The position numbers were made by a program, and so were the translations under genes. This document shows, piece after piece, positions 30,640 to 46,156 of a stretch of DNA of 64,000 nt. Source of the stretch: Megachile rotundata (Eukaryota; Arthropoda; Insecta; Hymenoptera; Megachilidae); NCBI RefSeq assembly GCF_050947335.1, contig NW_027474230.1, positions 1-64,000 of the forward strand. The letters run 5' to 3'. Every line of letters starts with the position of its first letter. Position 1 is the first letter of the stretch. The notes under the pieces are model-generated. The model was not told where the DNA came from. It searched no databases and saw nothing but the letters and a program-made list of their open reading frames with translations.

Positions 30640-33129
30640 TAACTCATATTATTAGCCATATTGTGCTTATATGAGCGATAGAACGACAATTACTATATTT
30701 ATTGCACTCACTATTATCAATCTAACTCACATTATTAGCCATATTATGCTTATATGATCGATAGAACGACAATTACTATACTTATTACTCTTATTATTAT
30801 CAATCTAACTCATATTATTAGCCATATTATGCTTATATGATCGATAGAACGACAATTACTATACTCATTACTCTTATTATTATCAATCCAACTCATATTA
30901 ATACCCGTATTATGCTGATATGATCGATAGAACGACATTCACTATACTTATTACACTCACTATTATCAATCTAACTCATATTATTAACCATATTATGCAG
31001 ATATGATCGACAGAACGACAATTACTATACTCATTACTCTTATTATTATCAATCTAACTCATATTATTAACCATATTATGCAGATATGATCGATAGAACT
31101 ACAATTACTATACTCATTACTCTTATTATTATCAATCTAACTCATATTATTAGCCATATTATGCTTATATGATCGGTAGAACGACAATTACTATACTTAT
31201 TACTCTTATTATTATCAATCTAACTCATATTATTAGCCATATTGTGCTTATATGAGCGATAGAACGACAATTACTATATTTATTACACTCACTATTATCA
31301 ATCTAACTCATATTATTAACCATATTATGCAGATATGATCGATAGAACGACAATTACTATACTCATTACTCTTATTATTATCAATCTAACTCATGCTATT
31401 AGCCATATTATGGTTATATGATCGATATAACGACAATTACTATACTTATTACTCTTATTATTATCAATCTAACTCATATTATTAACCATATTGTGCAGAT
31501 ATAATCGATAGAACGACAATTACTATACTTATTACTCTTATTATTATCAATCTAACTCATATTATTAGCCATATTGTGCTTATATGATCGATAGAACGAC
31601 AATTACTATACTTATTACTCTTATTATTATAAATCTAACTCATATTATTAGCCATATTATGCTTATATGATCGATAGAACGACAATTACTATACTCATTA
31701 CTCTTATTATTATCAATCTAACTCATATTATTAACCATATTATGCAGATATGATCGATAGAACTACAATTACTATACTCATTACTCTTATTATTATCTAT
31801 CTAACTCATATTATTAGCCATATTATGCTTATATGATCGATAGAATTAGAATTACTATACTCACTACTCTTAGTATTATCAGTCTAACTCATATTATTAG
31901 CCATATTATGCTTATATGATCGATAGAACGACAATTACTATACTTATTACTCTTATTATTATCAATCCAACTCATATTATCAGCCATATTATGCTTATAT
32001 GATCGATAGAACGACAATTAATATACTTATTACTCTTATTATTATCATTCTAACTCATATTATTAACCATATTATGCAGATATGATCGATAGAACGACAA
32101 TTACTATACTTATTTCTCTTATTATTATCAATCTAACTCATATTATTAGCCATATTATGGTTAAATGATCGATAGAACGACAATTACTATACTTATTACT
32201 CTTATTATTATCAATCTAACTCATATTATTAGCCATATTGTGCTCATATCAGCGATAGAACGACAATTACTATATTTATTACACTCACTATTATCAATCT
32301 AACTCATATTATTAACCATATTATGCAGATATGATCGATAGAACGACAATTACTATACTAATTACTCTTATTATTATCAATCTAACTCATGCTATTAGCC
32401 ATATTATGGTCATATGATCGATATAACGACAATTACTATACTTATTACTCTTATTATTATCAATCTAACTCATATTATTAACCATATTGTGCAGATATAA
32501 TCGATAGAACGACAATTACTATACTTATTACTCTTATTATTATCAATCTAACTCATGTTATTAGCCATATTGTGCTTATATGATCGATAGAACGACAATT
32601 ACTATACTTATTACTCTTATTATTATAAATCTAACTCATATTATTAGCCATATTATGCTTATATGATCGATAGAACGACAATTACTATACTCATTACTCT
32701 TATTATAATCGATCTAACTCATATTATTAGCCATATTATGCTTATATGATCGATAGAACGACAATTACTATACTCACTACTCTTAGTATTATCAATCAAA
32801 CTCATATTATTAGCCATATTATGCTTATATTATCGATAGAACGACAATTACTATACTTATTACTGTTATTATTATCAATCTAACTCATATTATTAGCCAT
32901 ATTATGCTTATATGATCGATAGAATGAGAATTACTATACTCACTACTCTTAGTATTATCACTCTAACTCATATTATTAGCCATATTGTGCTTATATGATC
33001 GATAGAACGACAATTACTATACTTATTACTCTTATTATTATAAATCTAACTCATATTATTAGCCATATTATGCTTATATGATCGATAGAACGACAATTAC
33101 TATACTCATTACTCTTATTATTATCAATC

Positions 33130-34042
33130 TAACTCATATTATTAGCCATATTATGCTTATATGATCGATAGAGCGACAATTACTATACTCACTACTCTTA
33201 GTATTATCAATCAAACTCATATTATTAGCCATATTATGCTTATATTATCGATAGAACGGCAATTACTATACTTATTACTGTTATTATCATCAATCTAACT
33301 CATATTATTAGCCATATTATGCTTATATGATCGATAGAATGAGAATTACTATACTCACTACTCTTAGTATTATCACTCTAACTCATATTATTAGCCATAT
33401 TATGCTTATATGATCGAGAGAACAACAATTACTATACTTATTACTCTTATTATTATCAATCTAACTCATATTATTAACCATATTGTGCTTATATGATCGA
33501 TAGAACGACAATTACTATACTTATTACTCTTATTATTATCTATCTAACTCGTATTATTAGCCATATTATGCTTATATGATCGATAGAACGACAAATACTA
33601 TACTTATTACTCTTATTATTATCAATCTAACTCATATTATTAACCATATTATGCTAATATGATCGACAGAACGACAATTACTATACTTATTACGCTCACT
33701 ATTATCAATCTAACTCATATTATTAACCATATTATGCAGATATGATCGATAGCACGACATTTACTATACTTATTACTCTTATTATTATGAATCTTACTCA
33801 TATTATTAGCCATATTATGCTTATATGATCGATAGGACTACAATTACTATACTCATTACTCTTATTATTATCAATCCAACTCATATTATTACCCATATTA
33901 TGCTTATATGATCGATAGAACGACAATTACTATACTTATTACACTTATTATTCTCAATCTAACTCATATTATTAGCCATATTATGCTTATATTATCGATA
34001 GAACGACAGTTACTATACATATTACTCTTATTATTATCAATC
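33130..34042 (+). repeat. Cassette A, copy 7 (two internal monomers missing)
   Basis: The string is complete up to agcacgacattt at about 33,751 and then goes directly to tgaatctt at 33,788. The gap between these two marks is 36 bp here and 202 bp in the reference, so exactly 166 bp (two monomers, those with ttattcttattttta and attcgccat) are missing. Phase is kept. A private catattac is seen near 34,018. Confidence 0.92.
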
Positions 34043-35702
34043 TAACTCATATTATTAGCCATATTGTGCTTATATGAGCGATAGAACGACAATTACTATA
34101 TTTATTGCACTCACTATTATCAATCTAACTCACATTATTAGCCATATTATGCTTATATGATCGATAGAACGACAATTACTATACTTATTACTCTTATTAT
34201 TATCAATCTAACTCATATTATTAGCCATATTATGCTTATATGATCGATAGAACGACAATTACTATACTCATTACTCTTATTATTATCAATCCAACTCATA
34301 TTAATACCCGTATTATGCTGATATGATCGATAGAACGACATTCACTATACTTATTACACTCACTATTATCAATCTAACTCATATTATTAACCATATTATG
34401 CAGATATGATCGACAGAACGACAATTACTATACTCATTACTCTTATTATTATCAATCTAACTCATATTATTAACCATATTATGCAGATATGATCGATAGA
34501 ACTACAATTACTATACTCATTACTCTTATTATTATCAATCTAACTCATATTATTAGCCATATTATGCTTATATGATCGGTAGAACGACAATTACTATACT
34601 TATTACTCTTATTATTATCAATCTAACTCATATTATTAGCCATATTGTGCTTATATGAGCGATAGAACGACAATTACTATACTTATTACTCTTATTATTA
34701 TCAATCCAACTCATATTATTAGCCATATTATGCTTATATGATCGATAGAACGACAATTAATATACTTATTACTCTTATTATTATCATTCTAACTCATATT
34801 ATTAACCATATTATGCAGATATGATCGATAGAACGACAATTACTATACTTATTTCTCTTATTATTATCAATCTAACTCATATTATTAGCCATATTATGGT
34901 TAAATGATCGATAGAACGACAATTACTATACTTATTACTCTTATTATTATCAATCTAACTCATATTATTAGCCATATTGTGCTCATATGAGCGATAGAAC
35001 GACAATTACTATATTTATTACACTCACTATTATCAATCTAACTCATATTATTAACCATATTATGCAGATATGATCGATAGAACGACAATTACTATACTAA
35101 TTACTCTTATTATTATCAATCTAACTCATATTATTAACCATATTGTGCAGATATAATCGATAGAACGACAATTACTATACTTATTACTCTTATTATTATC
35201 AATCTAACTCATATTATTAGCCATATTGTGCTTATATGATCGATAGAACGACAATTACTATACTTATTACTCTTATTATTATAAATCTAACTCATATTAT
35301 TAGCCATATTATGCTTATATGGTCGATAGAACGACAATTACTATACTCATTACTCTTATTATAATCAATCTAACTCATATTATTAGCCATATTATGCTTA
35401 TATGATCGATAGAACGACAATTACTATACTCACTACTCTTAGTATTATCAATCAAACTCATATTATTAGCCATATTATGCTTATATTATCGATAGAACGA
35501 CAATTACTATACTTATTACTGTTATTATTATCAATCTAACTCATATTATTAGCCATATTATGCTTATATGATCGATAGAATGAGAATTACTATACTCACT
35601 ACTCTTAGTATTATCACTCTAACTCATATTATTAGCCATATTGTGCTTATATGATCGATAGAACGACAATTACTATACTTATTACTCTTATTATTATCAA
35701 CC

Positions 35703-36117
35703 TAACTCATATTATTAGCCATATTATGCTTATATGATCGATAGAACGACAATTACTATACTTATTATTCTTATTTTTATCAACCCAACTCATATTATTC
35801 GCCATATTATGCTTAAATGATCGATAGAACGACAATTACTATACTTATTACTCTTATTATTATGAATCTTACTCATATTATTAGCCATATTATGCTTATA
35901 TGATCGATAGGACTACAATTACTATACTCATTACTCTTATTATTATCAATCCAACTCATATTATTACCCATATTATGCTTATATGATCGATAGAACGACA
36001 ATTACTATACTTATTACACTTATTATTCTCAATCTAACTCATATTATTAGCCATATTATGCTTATATTATCGATAGAACGACAGTTACTATACTTATTAC
36101 TCTTATTATTATCAATC
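35703..36117 (+). repeat. Cassette A, 3' part only, third occurrence
   Basis: This is the five-monomer fragment again, 5,478 bp (66 monomers) after the occurrence at 30,225. It lies in the second copy of the 66-monomer tandem pair. Confidence 0.9.
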
Positions 36118-38607
36118 TAACTCATATTATTAGCCATATTGTGCTTATATGAGCGATAGAACGACAATTACTATATTTATTGCACTCACTATTATCAATC
36201 TAACTCACATTATTAGCCATATTATGCTTATATGATCGATAGAACGACAATTACTATACTTATTACTCTTATTATTATCAATCTAACTCATATTATTAGC
36301 CATATTATGCTTATATGATCGATAGAACGACAATTACTATACTCATTACTCTTATTATTATCAATCCAACTCATATTAATACCCGTATTATGCTGATATG
36401 ATCGATAGAACGACATTCACTATACTTATTACACTCACTATTATCAATCTAACTCATATTATTAACCATATTATGCAGATATGATCGACAGAACGACAAT
36501 TACTATACTCATAACTCTTATTATTATCAATCTAACTCATATTATTAACCATATTATGCAGATATGATCGATAGAACTACAATTACTATACTCATTACTC
36601 TTATTATTATCAATCTAACTCATATTATTAGCCATATTATGCTTATATGATCGGTAGAACGACAATTACTATACTTATTACTCTTATTATTATCAATCTA
36701 ACTCATATTATTAGCCATATTGTGCTTATATGAGCGATAGAACGACAATTACTATATTTATTACACTCACTATTATCAATCTAACTCATATTATTAACCA
36801 TATTATGCAGATATGATCGATAGAACGACAATTACTATACTCATTACTCTTATTATTATCAATCTAACTCATGCTATTAGCCATATTATGGTTATATGAT
36901 CGATATAACGACAATTACTATACTTATTACTCTTATTATTATCAATCTAACTCATATTATTAACCATATTGTGCAGATATAATCGATAGAACGACAATTA
37001 CTATACTTATTACTCTTATTATTATCAATCTAACTCATATTATTAGCCATATTGTGCTTATATGATCGATAGAACGACAATTACTATACTTATTACTCTT
37101 ATTATTATAAATCTAACTCATATTATTAGCCATATTATGCTTATATGATCGATAGAACGACAATTACTATACTCATTACTCTTATTATTATCAATCTAAC
37201 TCATATTATTAACCATATTATGCAGATATGATCGATAGAACTACAATTACTATACTCATTACTCTTATTATTATCTATCTAACTCATATTATTAGCCATA
37301 TTATGCTTATATGATCGATAGAATGAGAATTACTATACTCACTACTCTTAGTATTATCAGTCTAACTCATATTATTAGCCATATTATGCTTATATGATCG
37401 ATAGAACGACAATTACTATACTTATTACTCTTATTATTATCAATCCAACTCATATTATCAGCCATATTATGCTTATATGATCGATAGAACGACAATTAAT
37501 ATACTTATTACTCTTATTATTATCATTCTAACTCATATTATTAACCATATTATGCAGATATGATCGATAGAACGACAATTACTATACTTATTTCTCTTAT
37601 TATTATCAATCTAACTCATATTATTAGCCATATTATGGTTAAATGATCGATAGAACGACAATTACTATACTTATTACTCTTATTATTATCAATCTAACTC
37701 ATATTATTAGCCATATTGTGCTCATATCAGCGATAGAACGACAATTACTATATTTATTACACTCACTATTATCAATCTAACTCATATTATTAACCATATT
37801 ATGCAGATATGATCGATAGAACGACAATTACTATACTAATTACTCTTATTATTATCAATCTAACTCATGCTATTAGCCATATTATGGTCATATGATCGAT
37901 ATAACGACAATTACTATACTTATTACTCTTATTATTATCAATCTAACTCATATTATTAACCATATTGTGCAGATATAATCGATAGAACGACAATTACTAT
38001 ACTTATTACTCTTATTATTATCAATCTAACTCATGTTATTAGCCATATTGTGCTTATATGATCGATAGAACGACAATTACTATACTTATTACTCTTATTA
38101 TTATAAATCTAACTCATATTATTAGCCATATTATGCTTATATGATCGATAGAACGACAATTACTATACTCATTACTCTTATTATAATCGATCTAACTCAT
38201 ATTATTAGCCATATTATGCTTATATGATCGATAGAACGACAATTACTATACTCACTACTCTTAGTATTATCAATCAAACTCATATTATTAGCCATATTAT
38301 GCTTATATTATCGATAGAACGACAATTACTATACTTATTACTGTTATTATTATCAATCTAACTCATATTATTAGCCATATTATGCTTATATGATCGATAG
38401 AATGAGAATTACTATACTCACTACTCTTAGTATTATCACTCTAACTCATATTATTAGCCATATTGTGCTTATATGATCGATAGAACGACAATTACTATAC
38501 TTATTACTCTTATTATTATAAATCTAACTCATATTATTAGCCATATTATGCTTATATGATCGATAGAACGACAATTACTATACTCATTACTCTTATTATT
38601 ATCAATC

Positions 38608-39520
38608 TAACTCATATTATTAGCCATATTATGCTTATATGATCGATAGAGCGACAATTACTATACTCACTACTCTTAGTATTATCAATCAAACTCATAT
38701 TATTAGCCATATTATGCTTATATTATCGATAGAACGGCAATTACTATACTTATTACTGTTATTATCATCAATCTAACTCATATTATTAGCCATATTATGC
38801 TTATATGATCGATAGAATGAGAATTACTATACTCACTACTCTTAGTATTATCACTCTAACTCATATTATTAGCCATATTATGCTTATATGATCGAGAGAA
38901 CAACAATTACTATACTTATTACTCTTATTATTATCAATCTAACTCATATTATTAACCATATTGTGCTTATATGATCGATAGAACGACAATTACTATACTT
39001 ATTACTCTTATTATTATCTATCTAACTCGTATTATTAGCCATATTATGCTTATATGATCGATAGAACGACAAATACTATACTTATTACTCTTATTATTAT
39101 CAATCTAACTCATATTATTAACCATATTATGCTAATATGATCGACAGAACGACAATTACTATACTTATTACGCTCACTATTATCAATCTAACTCATATTA
39201 TTAACCATATTATGCAGATATGATCGATAGCACGACATTTACTATACTTATTACTCTTATTATTATGAATCTTACTCATATTATTAGCCATATTATGCTT
39301 ATATGATCGATAGGACTACAATTACTATACTCATTACTCTTATTATTATCAATCCAACTCATATTATTACCCATATTATGCTTATATGATCGATAGAACG
39401 ACAATTACTATACTTATTACACTTATTATTCTCAATCTAACTCATATTATTAGCCATATTATGCTTATATTATCGATAGAACGACAGTTACTATACTTAT
39501 TACTCTTATTATTATCAATC
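38608..39520 (+). repeat. Cassette A, copy 8 (two internal monomers missing)
   Basis: This carries the same 166-bp deletion as copy 7 and lies exactly 5,478 bp after it, so the deletion predates the 66-monomer duplication. It also matches the cassette at 51,548, which carries the same deletion 12,857 bp further on. Confidence 0.92.
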
Positions 39521-42010
39521 TAACTCATATTATTAGCCATATTGTGCTTATATGAGCGATAGAACGACAATTACTATATTTATTGCACTCACTATTATCA
39601 ATCTAACTCACATTATTAGCCATATTATGCTTATATGATCGATAGAACGACAATTACTATACTTATTACTCTTATTATTATCAATCTAACTCATATTATT
39701 AGCCATATTATGCTTATATGATCGATAGAACGACAATTACTATACTCATTACTCTTATTATTATCAATCCAACTCATATTAATACCCGTATTATGCTGAT
39801 ATGATCGATAGAACGACATTCACTATACTTATTACACTCACTATTATCAATCTAACTCATATTATTAACCATATTATGCAGATATGATCGACAGAACGAC
39901 AATTACTATACTCATTACTCTTATTATTATCAATCTAACTCATATTATTAACCATATTATGCAGATATGATCGATAGAACTACAATTACTATACTCATTA
40001 CTCTTATTATTATCAATCTAACTCATATTATTAGCCATATTATGCTTATATGATCGGTAGAACGACAATTACTATACTTATTACTCTTATTATTATCAAT
40101 CTAACTCATATTATTAGCCATATTGTGCTTATATGAGCGATAGAACGACAATTACTATATTTATTACACTCACTATTATCAATCTAACTCATATTATTAA
40201 CCATATTATGCAGATATGATCGATAGAACGTCTATTACTATACTCATTACTCTTATTATTATCAATCTAACTCATGCTATTAGCCATATTATGGTTATAT
40301 GATCGATATAACGACAATTACTATACTTATTACTCTTATTATTATCAATCTAACTCATATTATTAACCATATTGTGCAGATATAATCGATAGAACGACAA
40401 TTACTATACTTATTACTCTTATTATTATCAATCTAACTCATATTATTAGCCATATTCTGCTTATATGATCGATAGAACGACAATTACTATACTTATTACT
40501 CTTATTATTATAAATCTAACTCATATTATTAGCCATATTATGCTTATATGATCGATAGAACGACAATTACTATACTCATTACTCTTATTATTATCAATCT
40601 AACTCATATTATTAACCATATTATGCAAATATGATCGATAGAACTACAATTACTATACTCATTACTCTTATTATTATCTATCTAACTCATATTATTAGCC
40701 ATATTATGCTTATATGATCGATAGAATGAGAATTACTATACTCACTACTCTTAGTATTATCACTCTAACTCATATTATTAGCCATATTATGCTTATATGA
40801 TCGATAGAACGACAATTACTATACTTATTACTCTTATTATTATCAATCCAACTCATATTATTAGCCATATTATGCTTATATGATCGATAGAACGACAATT
40901 AATATACTTATTACTCTTATTATTATCATTCTAACTCATATTATTAACCATATTATGCAGATATGATCGATAGAACGACAATTACTATACTTATTTCTCT
41001 TATTATTATCAATCTAACTCATATTATTAGCCATATTATGGTTAAATGATCGATAGAACGACAATTACTATACTTATTACTCTTATTATTATCAATCTAA
41101 CTCATATTATTAGCCATATTGTGCTCATATGAGCGATAGAACGACAATTACTATATTTATTACACTCACTATTATCAATCTAACTCATATTATTAACCAT
41201 ATTATGCAGATATGATCGATAGAACGACAATTACTATACTAATTACTCTTATTATTATCAATCTAACTCATGCTATTAGCCATATTATGGTTATATGATC
41301 GATATAACGACAATTACTATACTTATTACTCTTATTATTATCAATCTAACTCATATTATTAACCATATTGTGCAGATATAATCGATAGAACGACAATTAC
41401 TATACTTATTACTCTTATTATTATCAATCTAACTCATATTATTAGCCATATTGTGCTTATATGATCGATAGAACGACAATTACTATACTTATTACTCTTA
41501 TTATTATAAATCTAACTCATATTATTAGCCATATTATGCTTATATGATCGATAGAACGACAATTACTATACTCATTACTCTTATTATAATCGATCTAACT
41601 CATATTATTAGCCATATTATGCTTATATGATCGATAGAACGACAATTACTATACTCACTACTCTTAGTATTATCAATCAAACTCATATTATTAGCCATAT
41701 TATGCTTATATTATCGATAGAACGACAATTACTATACTTATTACTGTTATTATTATCAATCTAACTCATATTATTAGCCATATTATGCTTATATGATCGA
41801 TAGAATGAGAATTACTATACTCACTACTCTTAGTATTATCACTCTAACTCATATTATTAGCCATATTGTGCTTATATGATCGATAGAACGACAATTACTA
41901 TACTTATTACACTTATTATTATAAATCTAACTCATATTATTAGCCATATTATGCTTATATGATCGATAGAACGACAATTACTATACTCATTACTCTTATT
42001 ATTATCAATC

Positions 42011-43085
42011 TAACTCATATTATTAGCCATATTATGCTTATATGATCGATAGAGCGACAATTACTATACTCACTACTCTTAGTATTATCAAACTCATATT
42101 ATTAGCCATATTATGCTTATATTATCGATAGAACGGCAATTACTATACTTATTACTGTTATTATTATCAATCTAACTCATATTATTAGCCATATTATGCT
42201 TATATGATCGATAGAATGAGAATTACTATACTCACTACTCTTAGTATTATCACTCTAACTCATATTATTAGCCATATTATGCTTATATGATCGAGAGAAC
42301 AACAATTACTATACTTATTACTCTTATTATTATCAATCTAACTCATATTATTAACCATATTGTGCTTATATGATCGATAGAACGACAATTACTATACTTA
42401 TTACTCTTATTATTATCTATCTAACTCGTATTATTAGCCATATTATGCTTATATGATCGATAGAACGACAAATACTATACTTATTACTCTTATTATTATC
42501 AATCTAACTCATATTATTAACCATATTATGCTAATATGATCGACAGAACGACAATTACTATACTTATTACGCTCACTATTATCAATCTAACTCATATTAT
42601 TAACCATATTATGCAGATATGATCGATAGCACGACATTTACTATACTTATTACTCTTATTATTATCAACCTAACTCATATTATTAGCCATATTATGCTTA
42701 TATGATCGATAGAACGACAATTACTATACTTATTATTCTTATTTTTATCAACCCAACTCATATTATTCGCCATATTATGCTTAAATGATCGATAGAACGA
42801 CAATTACTATACTTATTACTCTTATTATTATGAATCTTACTCATATTATTAGCCATATTATGCTTATATGATCGATAGGACTACAATTACTATACTCATT
42901 ACTCTTATTATTATCAATCCAACTCATATTATTACCCATATTATGCTTATATGATCGATAGAACGACAATTACTATACTTATTACACTTATTATTCTCAA
43001 TCTAACTCATATTATTAGCCATATTATGCTTATATTATCGATAGAACGACAGTTACTATACTTATTACTCTTATTATTATCAATC
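42011..43085 (+). repeat. Cassette A, copy 9 (complete order, 4-bp deletion)
   Basis: All thirteen monomers are present, but tatcaatcaaac reads tatcaaac at about 42,087-42,094, a loss of one ATCA from a tandem ATCAATCA. The two monomers absent from copies 7 and 8 are present here. Confidence 0.93.
42087..42094 (+). other. 4-bp deletion, first of three copies
   Basis: The normal tatcaatcaaactc reads tatcaaactc. One ATCA of the tandem ATCAATCA is lost, the classic footprint of replication slippage. The same event is seen at about 46,236 and 54,948, always in the second half of the agagcgac monomer. Confidence 0.92.
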
Positions 43086-46000
43086 TAACTCATATTATTA
43101 GCCATATTGTGCTTATATGAGCGATAGAACGACAATTACTATATTTATTGCACTCACTATTATCAATCTAACTCACATTATTAGCCATATTATGCTTATA
43201 TGATCGATAGAACGACAATTACTATACTTATTACTCTTATTATTATCAATCTAACTCATATTATTAGCCATATTATGCTTATATGATCGATAGAACGACA
43301 ATTACTATACTCATTACTCTTATTATTATCAATCCAACTCATATTAATACCCGTATTATGCTGATATGATCGATAGAACGACATTCACTATACTTATTAC
43401 ACTCACTATTATCAATCTAACTCATATTATTAACCATATTATGCAGATATGATCGACAGAACGACAATTACTATACTTATTACTCTTATTATTATCATTC
43501 TAACTCATATTATTAACCATATTATGCAGATATGATCGATAGAACTACAATTACTATACTCATTACTCTTATTATTATCAATCTAACTCATATTATTAGC
43601 CATATTATGCTTATATGATCGGTAGAACGACAATTACTATACTTATTACTCTTATTATTATCAATCTAACTCATATTATTAGCCATATTGTGCTTATATG
43701 AGCGATAGAACGACAATTACTATATTTATTACACTCACTATTATCAATCTAACTCATATTATTAACCATATTATGCAGATATGATCGATAGAACGTCTAT
43801 TACTATACTCATTACTCTTATTATTATCAATCTAACTCATGCTATTAGCCATATTATGGTTATATGATCGATATAACGACAATTACTATACTTATTACTC
43901 TTATTATTATCAATCTAACTCATATTATTAACCATATTGTGCAGATATAATCGATAGAACGACAATTACTATACTTATTACTCTTATTATTATCAATCTA
44001 ACTCATATTATTAGCCATATTCTGCTTATATGATCGATAGAACGACAATTACTATACTTATTACTCTTATTATTATGAATCTAACTCATATTATTAGCCA
44101 CATTATGCTTATATGATCGATAGAACTACAATTACTATACTCATTACTCTTATTATTATCAATCCAACTCATATTAATACCCGTATTATGCTGATATGAT
44201 CGATAGAACGACATTCACTATACTTATTACACTCACTATTATCAATCTAACTCATATTATTAACCATATTATGCAGATATGATCGATAGAACGACAATTA
44301 CTATACTTATTACTCTTATTATTATCATTCTAACTCATATTATTAACCATATTATGCAGATATGATCGATAGAACTACAATTACTATACTCATTACTCTT
44401 ATTATTATCAATCTAACTCATATTATTAGCCATATTATGCTTATATGATCGATAGAACGACAATTACTATACTTATTACTCTTATTATTATCAATCTAAC
44501 TCATATTATTAGCCATATTGTGCTTATATGAGCGATAGAACGACAATTACTATATTTATTACACTCACTATTATCAATCTAACTCATATTATTAACCATA
44601 TTATGCAGATATGATCGATAGAACGACTATTACTATACTCATTACTCTTATTATTATCAATCTAACTCATGCTATTAGCCATATTATGGTTATATGATCG
44701 ATATAACGACAATTACTATACTTATTACTCTTATTATTATCAATCTAACTCATATTATTATCCATATTGTGCAGATATAATCGATAGAACGACAATTACT
44801 ATACTTATTACTCTTATTATTATCAATCTAACTCATATTATTAGCCATATTGTGCTTATATGATCGATAGAACGACAATTACTATACTTATTACTCTTAT
44901 TATTATAAATCTAACCCATATTATTAGCCATATTATGCTTATATGATCGATAGAACGACAATTACTATACTCATTACTCTTATTATTATCAATCTAACTC
45001 ATATTATTAGCCATATTATGCTTATATGATCGATAGAACGACAATTAATATACTTATTACTCTTATTATTATCATTCTAACTCATATTATTAACCATATT
45101 ATGCAGATATGATCGATAGAACGACAATTACTATACTTATTTCTCTTATTATTATCAATCTAACTCATATTATTAGCCATATTATGGTTAAATGATCGAT
45201 AGAACGACAATTACTATACTTATTACTCTTATTATTATCAATCTAACTCATATTATTAGCCATATTGTGCTCATATGAGCGATAGAACGACAATTACTAT
45301 ATTTATTACACTCACTATTATCAATCTAACTCATATTATTAACCATATTATGCAGATATGATCGATAGAACGACAATTACTATACTAATTACTCTTATTA
45401 TTATCAATCTAACTCATGCTATTAGCCATATTATGGTTATATGATCGATATAACGACAATTACTATACTTATTACTCTTATTATTATCAATCTAACTCAT
45501 ATTATTAACCATATTGTGCAGATATAATCGATAGAACGACAATTACTATACTTATTACTCTTATTATTATCAATCTAACTCATATTATTAGCCATATTGT
45601 GCTTATATGATCGATAGAACGACAATTACTATACTTATTACTCTTATTATTATAAATCTAACTCATATTATTAGCCATATTATGCTTATATGATCGATAG
45701 AACGACAATTACTATACTCATTACTCTTATTATAATCGATCTAACTCATATTATTAGCCATATTATGCTTATATGATCGATAGAACGACAATTACTATAC
45801 TCACTACTCTTAGTATTATCAATCAAACTCATATTATTAGCCATATTATGCTTATATTATCGATAGAACGACAATTACTATACTTATTACTGTTATTATT
45901 ATCAATCTAACTCATATTATTAGCCATATTATGCTTATATGATCGATAGAATGAGAATTACTATACTCACTACTCTTAGTATTATCACTCTAACTCATAT

Positions 46001-46156
46001 TATTAGCCATATTGTGCTTATATGATCGATAGAACGACAATTACTATACTTATTACACTTATTATTATAAATCTAACTCATATTATTAGCCATATTATGC
46101 TTATATGATCGATAGAACGACAATTACTATACTCATTACTCTTATTATTATCAATC

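Larger units (their letters stand above)
25641..31699 (+). repeat. 71-monomer block, second copy with two extra monomers
   Basis: This matches 19,748-25,640 at a distance of 5,893 bp up to about 28,690. From there the distance is 6,059 bp, because two monomers (aaccatattgtgcagatataatcg and a following gtgcttatatgatcg unit) are present at about 28,710-28,876 but missing near 22,810. The tatatggtcg variant at 23,782 and 29,841 confirms the new spacing. Confidence 0.9.
29204..34681 (+). repeat. 66-monomer block, first copy of a tandem pair
   Basis: The block is 5,478 bp, exactly 66 monomers, and overlaps the end of the 71-monomer block. Shared marks with the next copy at this exact spacing are tatggtcg (29,842 and 35,320), the ctatc variant (31,796 and 37,274), attatcagcc (31,977 and 37,455), atggtcatatg (32,407 and 37,885), atatcagcg, and ataatcgatctaac (32,706 and 38,184). 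A private gaattagaa is seen near 31,845. Confidence 0.93.
34682..40159 (+). repeat. 66-monomer block, second copy of a tandem pair
   Basis: This repeats 29,204-34,681 at 5,478 bp. The join at about 34,680 is a chimeric monomer: its first half is the gtgcttatatgagcg type and its second half has cttattactc followed by caatccaac, whereas the gagcg type is normally followed by tttattacactcac, as seen at the far end near 40,160. The break therefore lies inside one monomer and keeps phase. Confidence 0.92.
40855..45000 (+). repeat. About 50-monomer block, first copy of a tandem pair
   Basis: The block is 4,146 bp, 50 monomers less the 4-bp deletion at 42,090. Marks shared with the next copy at this spacing are caattaatatac (40,896 and 45,042), ataatcgatctaac (41,587 and 45,733), attacacttattattataaatc (41,905 and 46,051), the 4-bp deletion, and aacgtctattac (43,793 and 47,939). 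It ends with the string that holds the 64-codon frame at 44,669. Confidence 0.93.
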
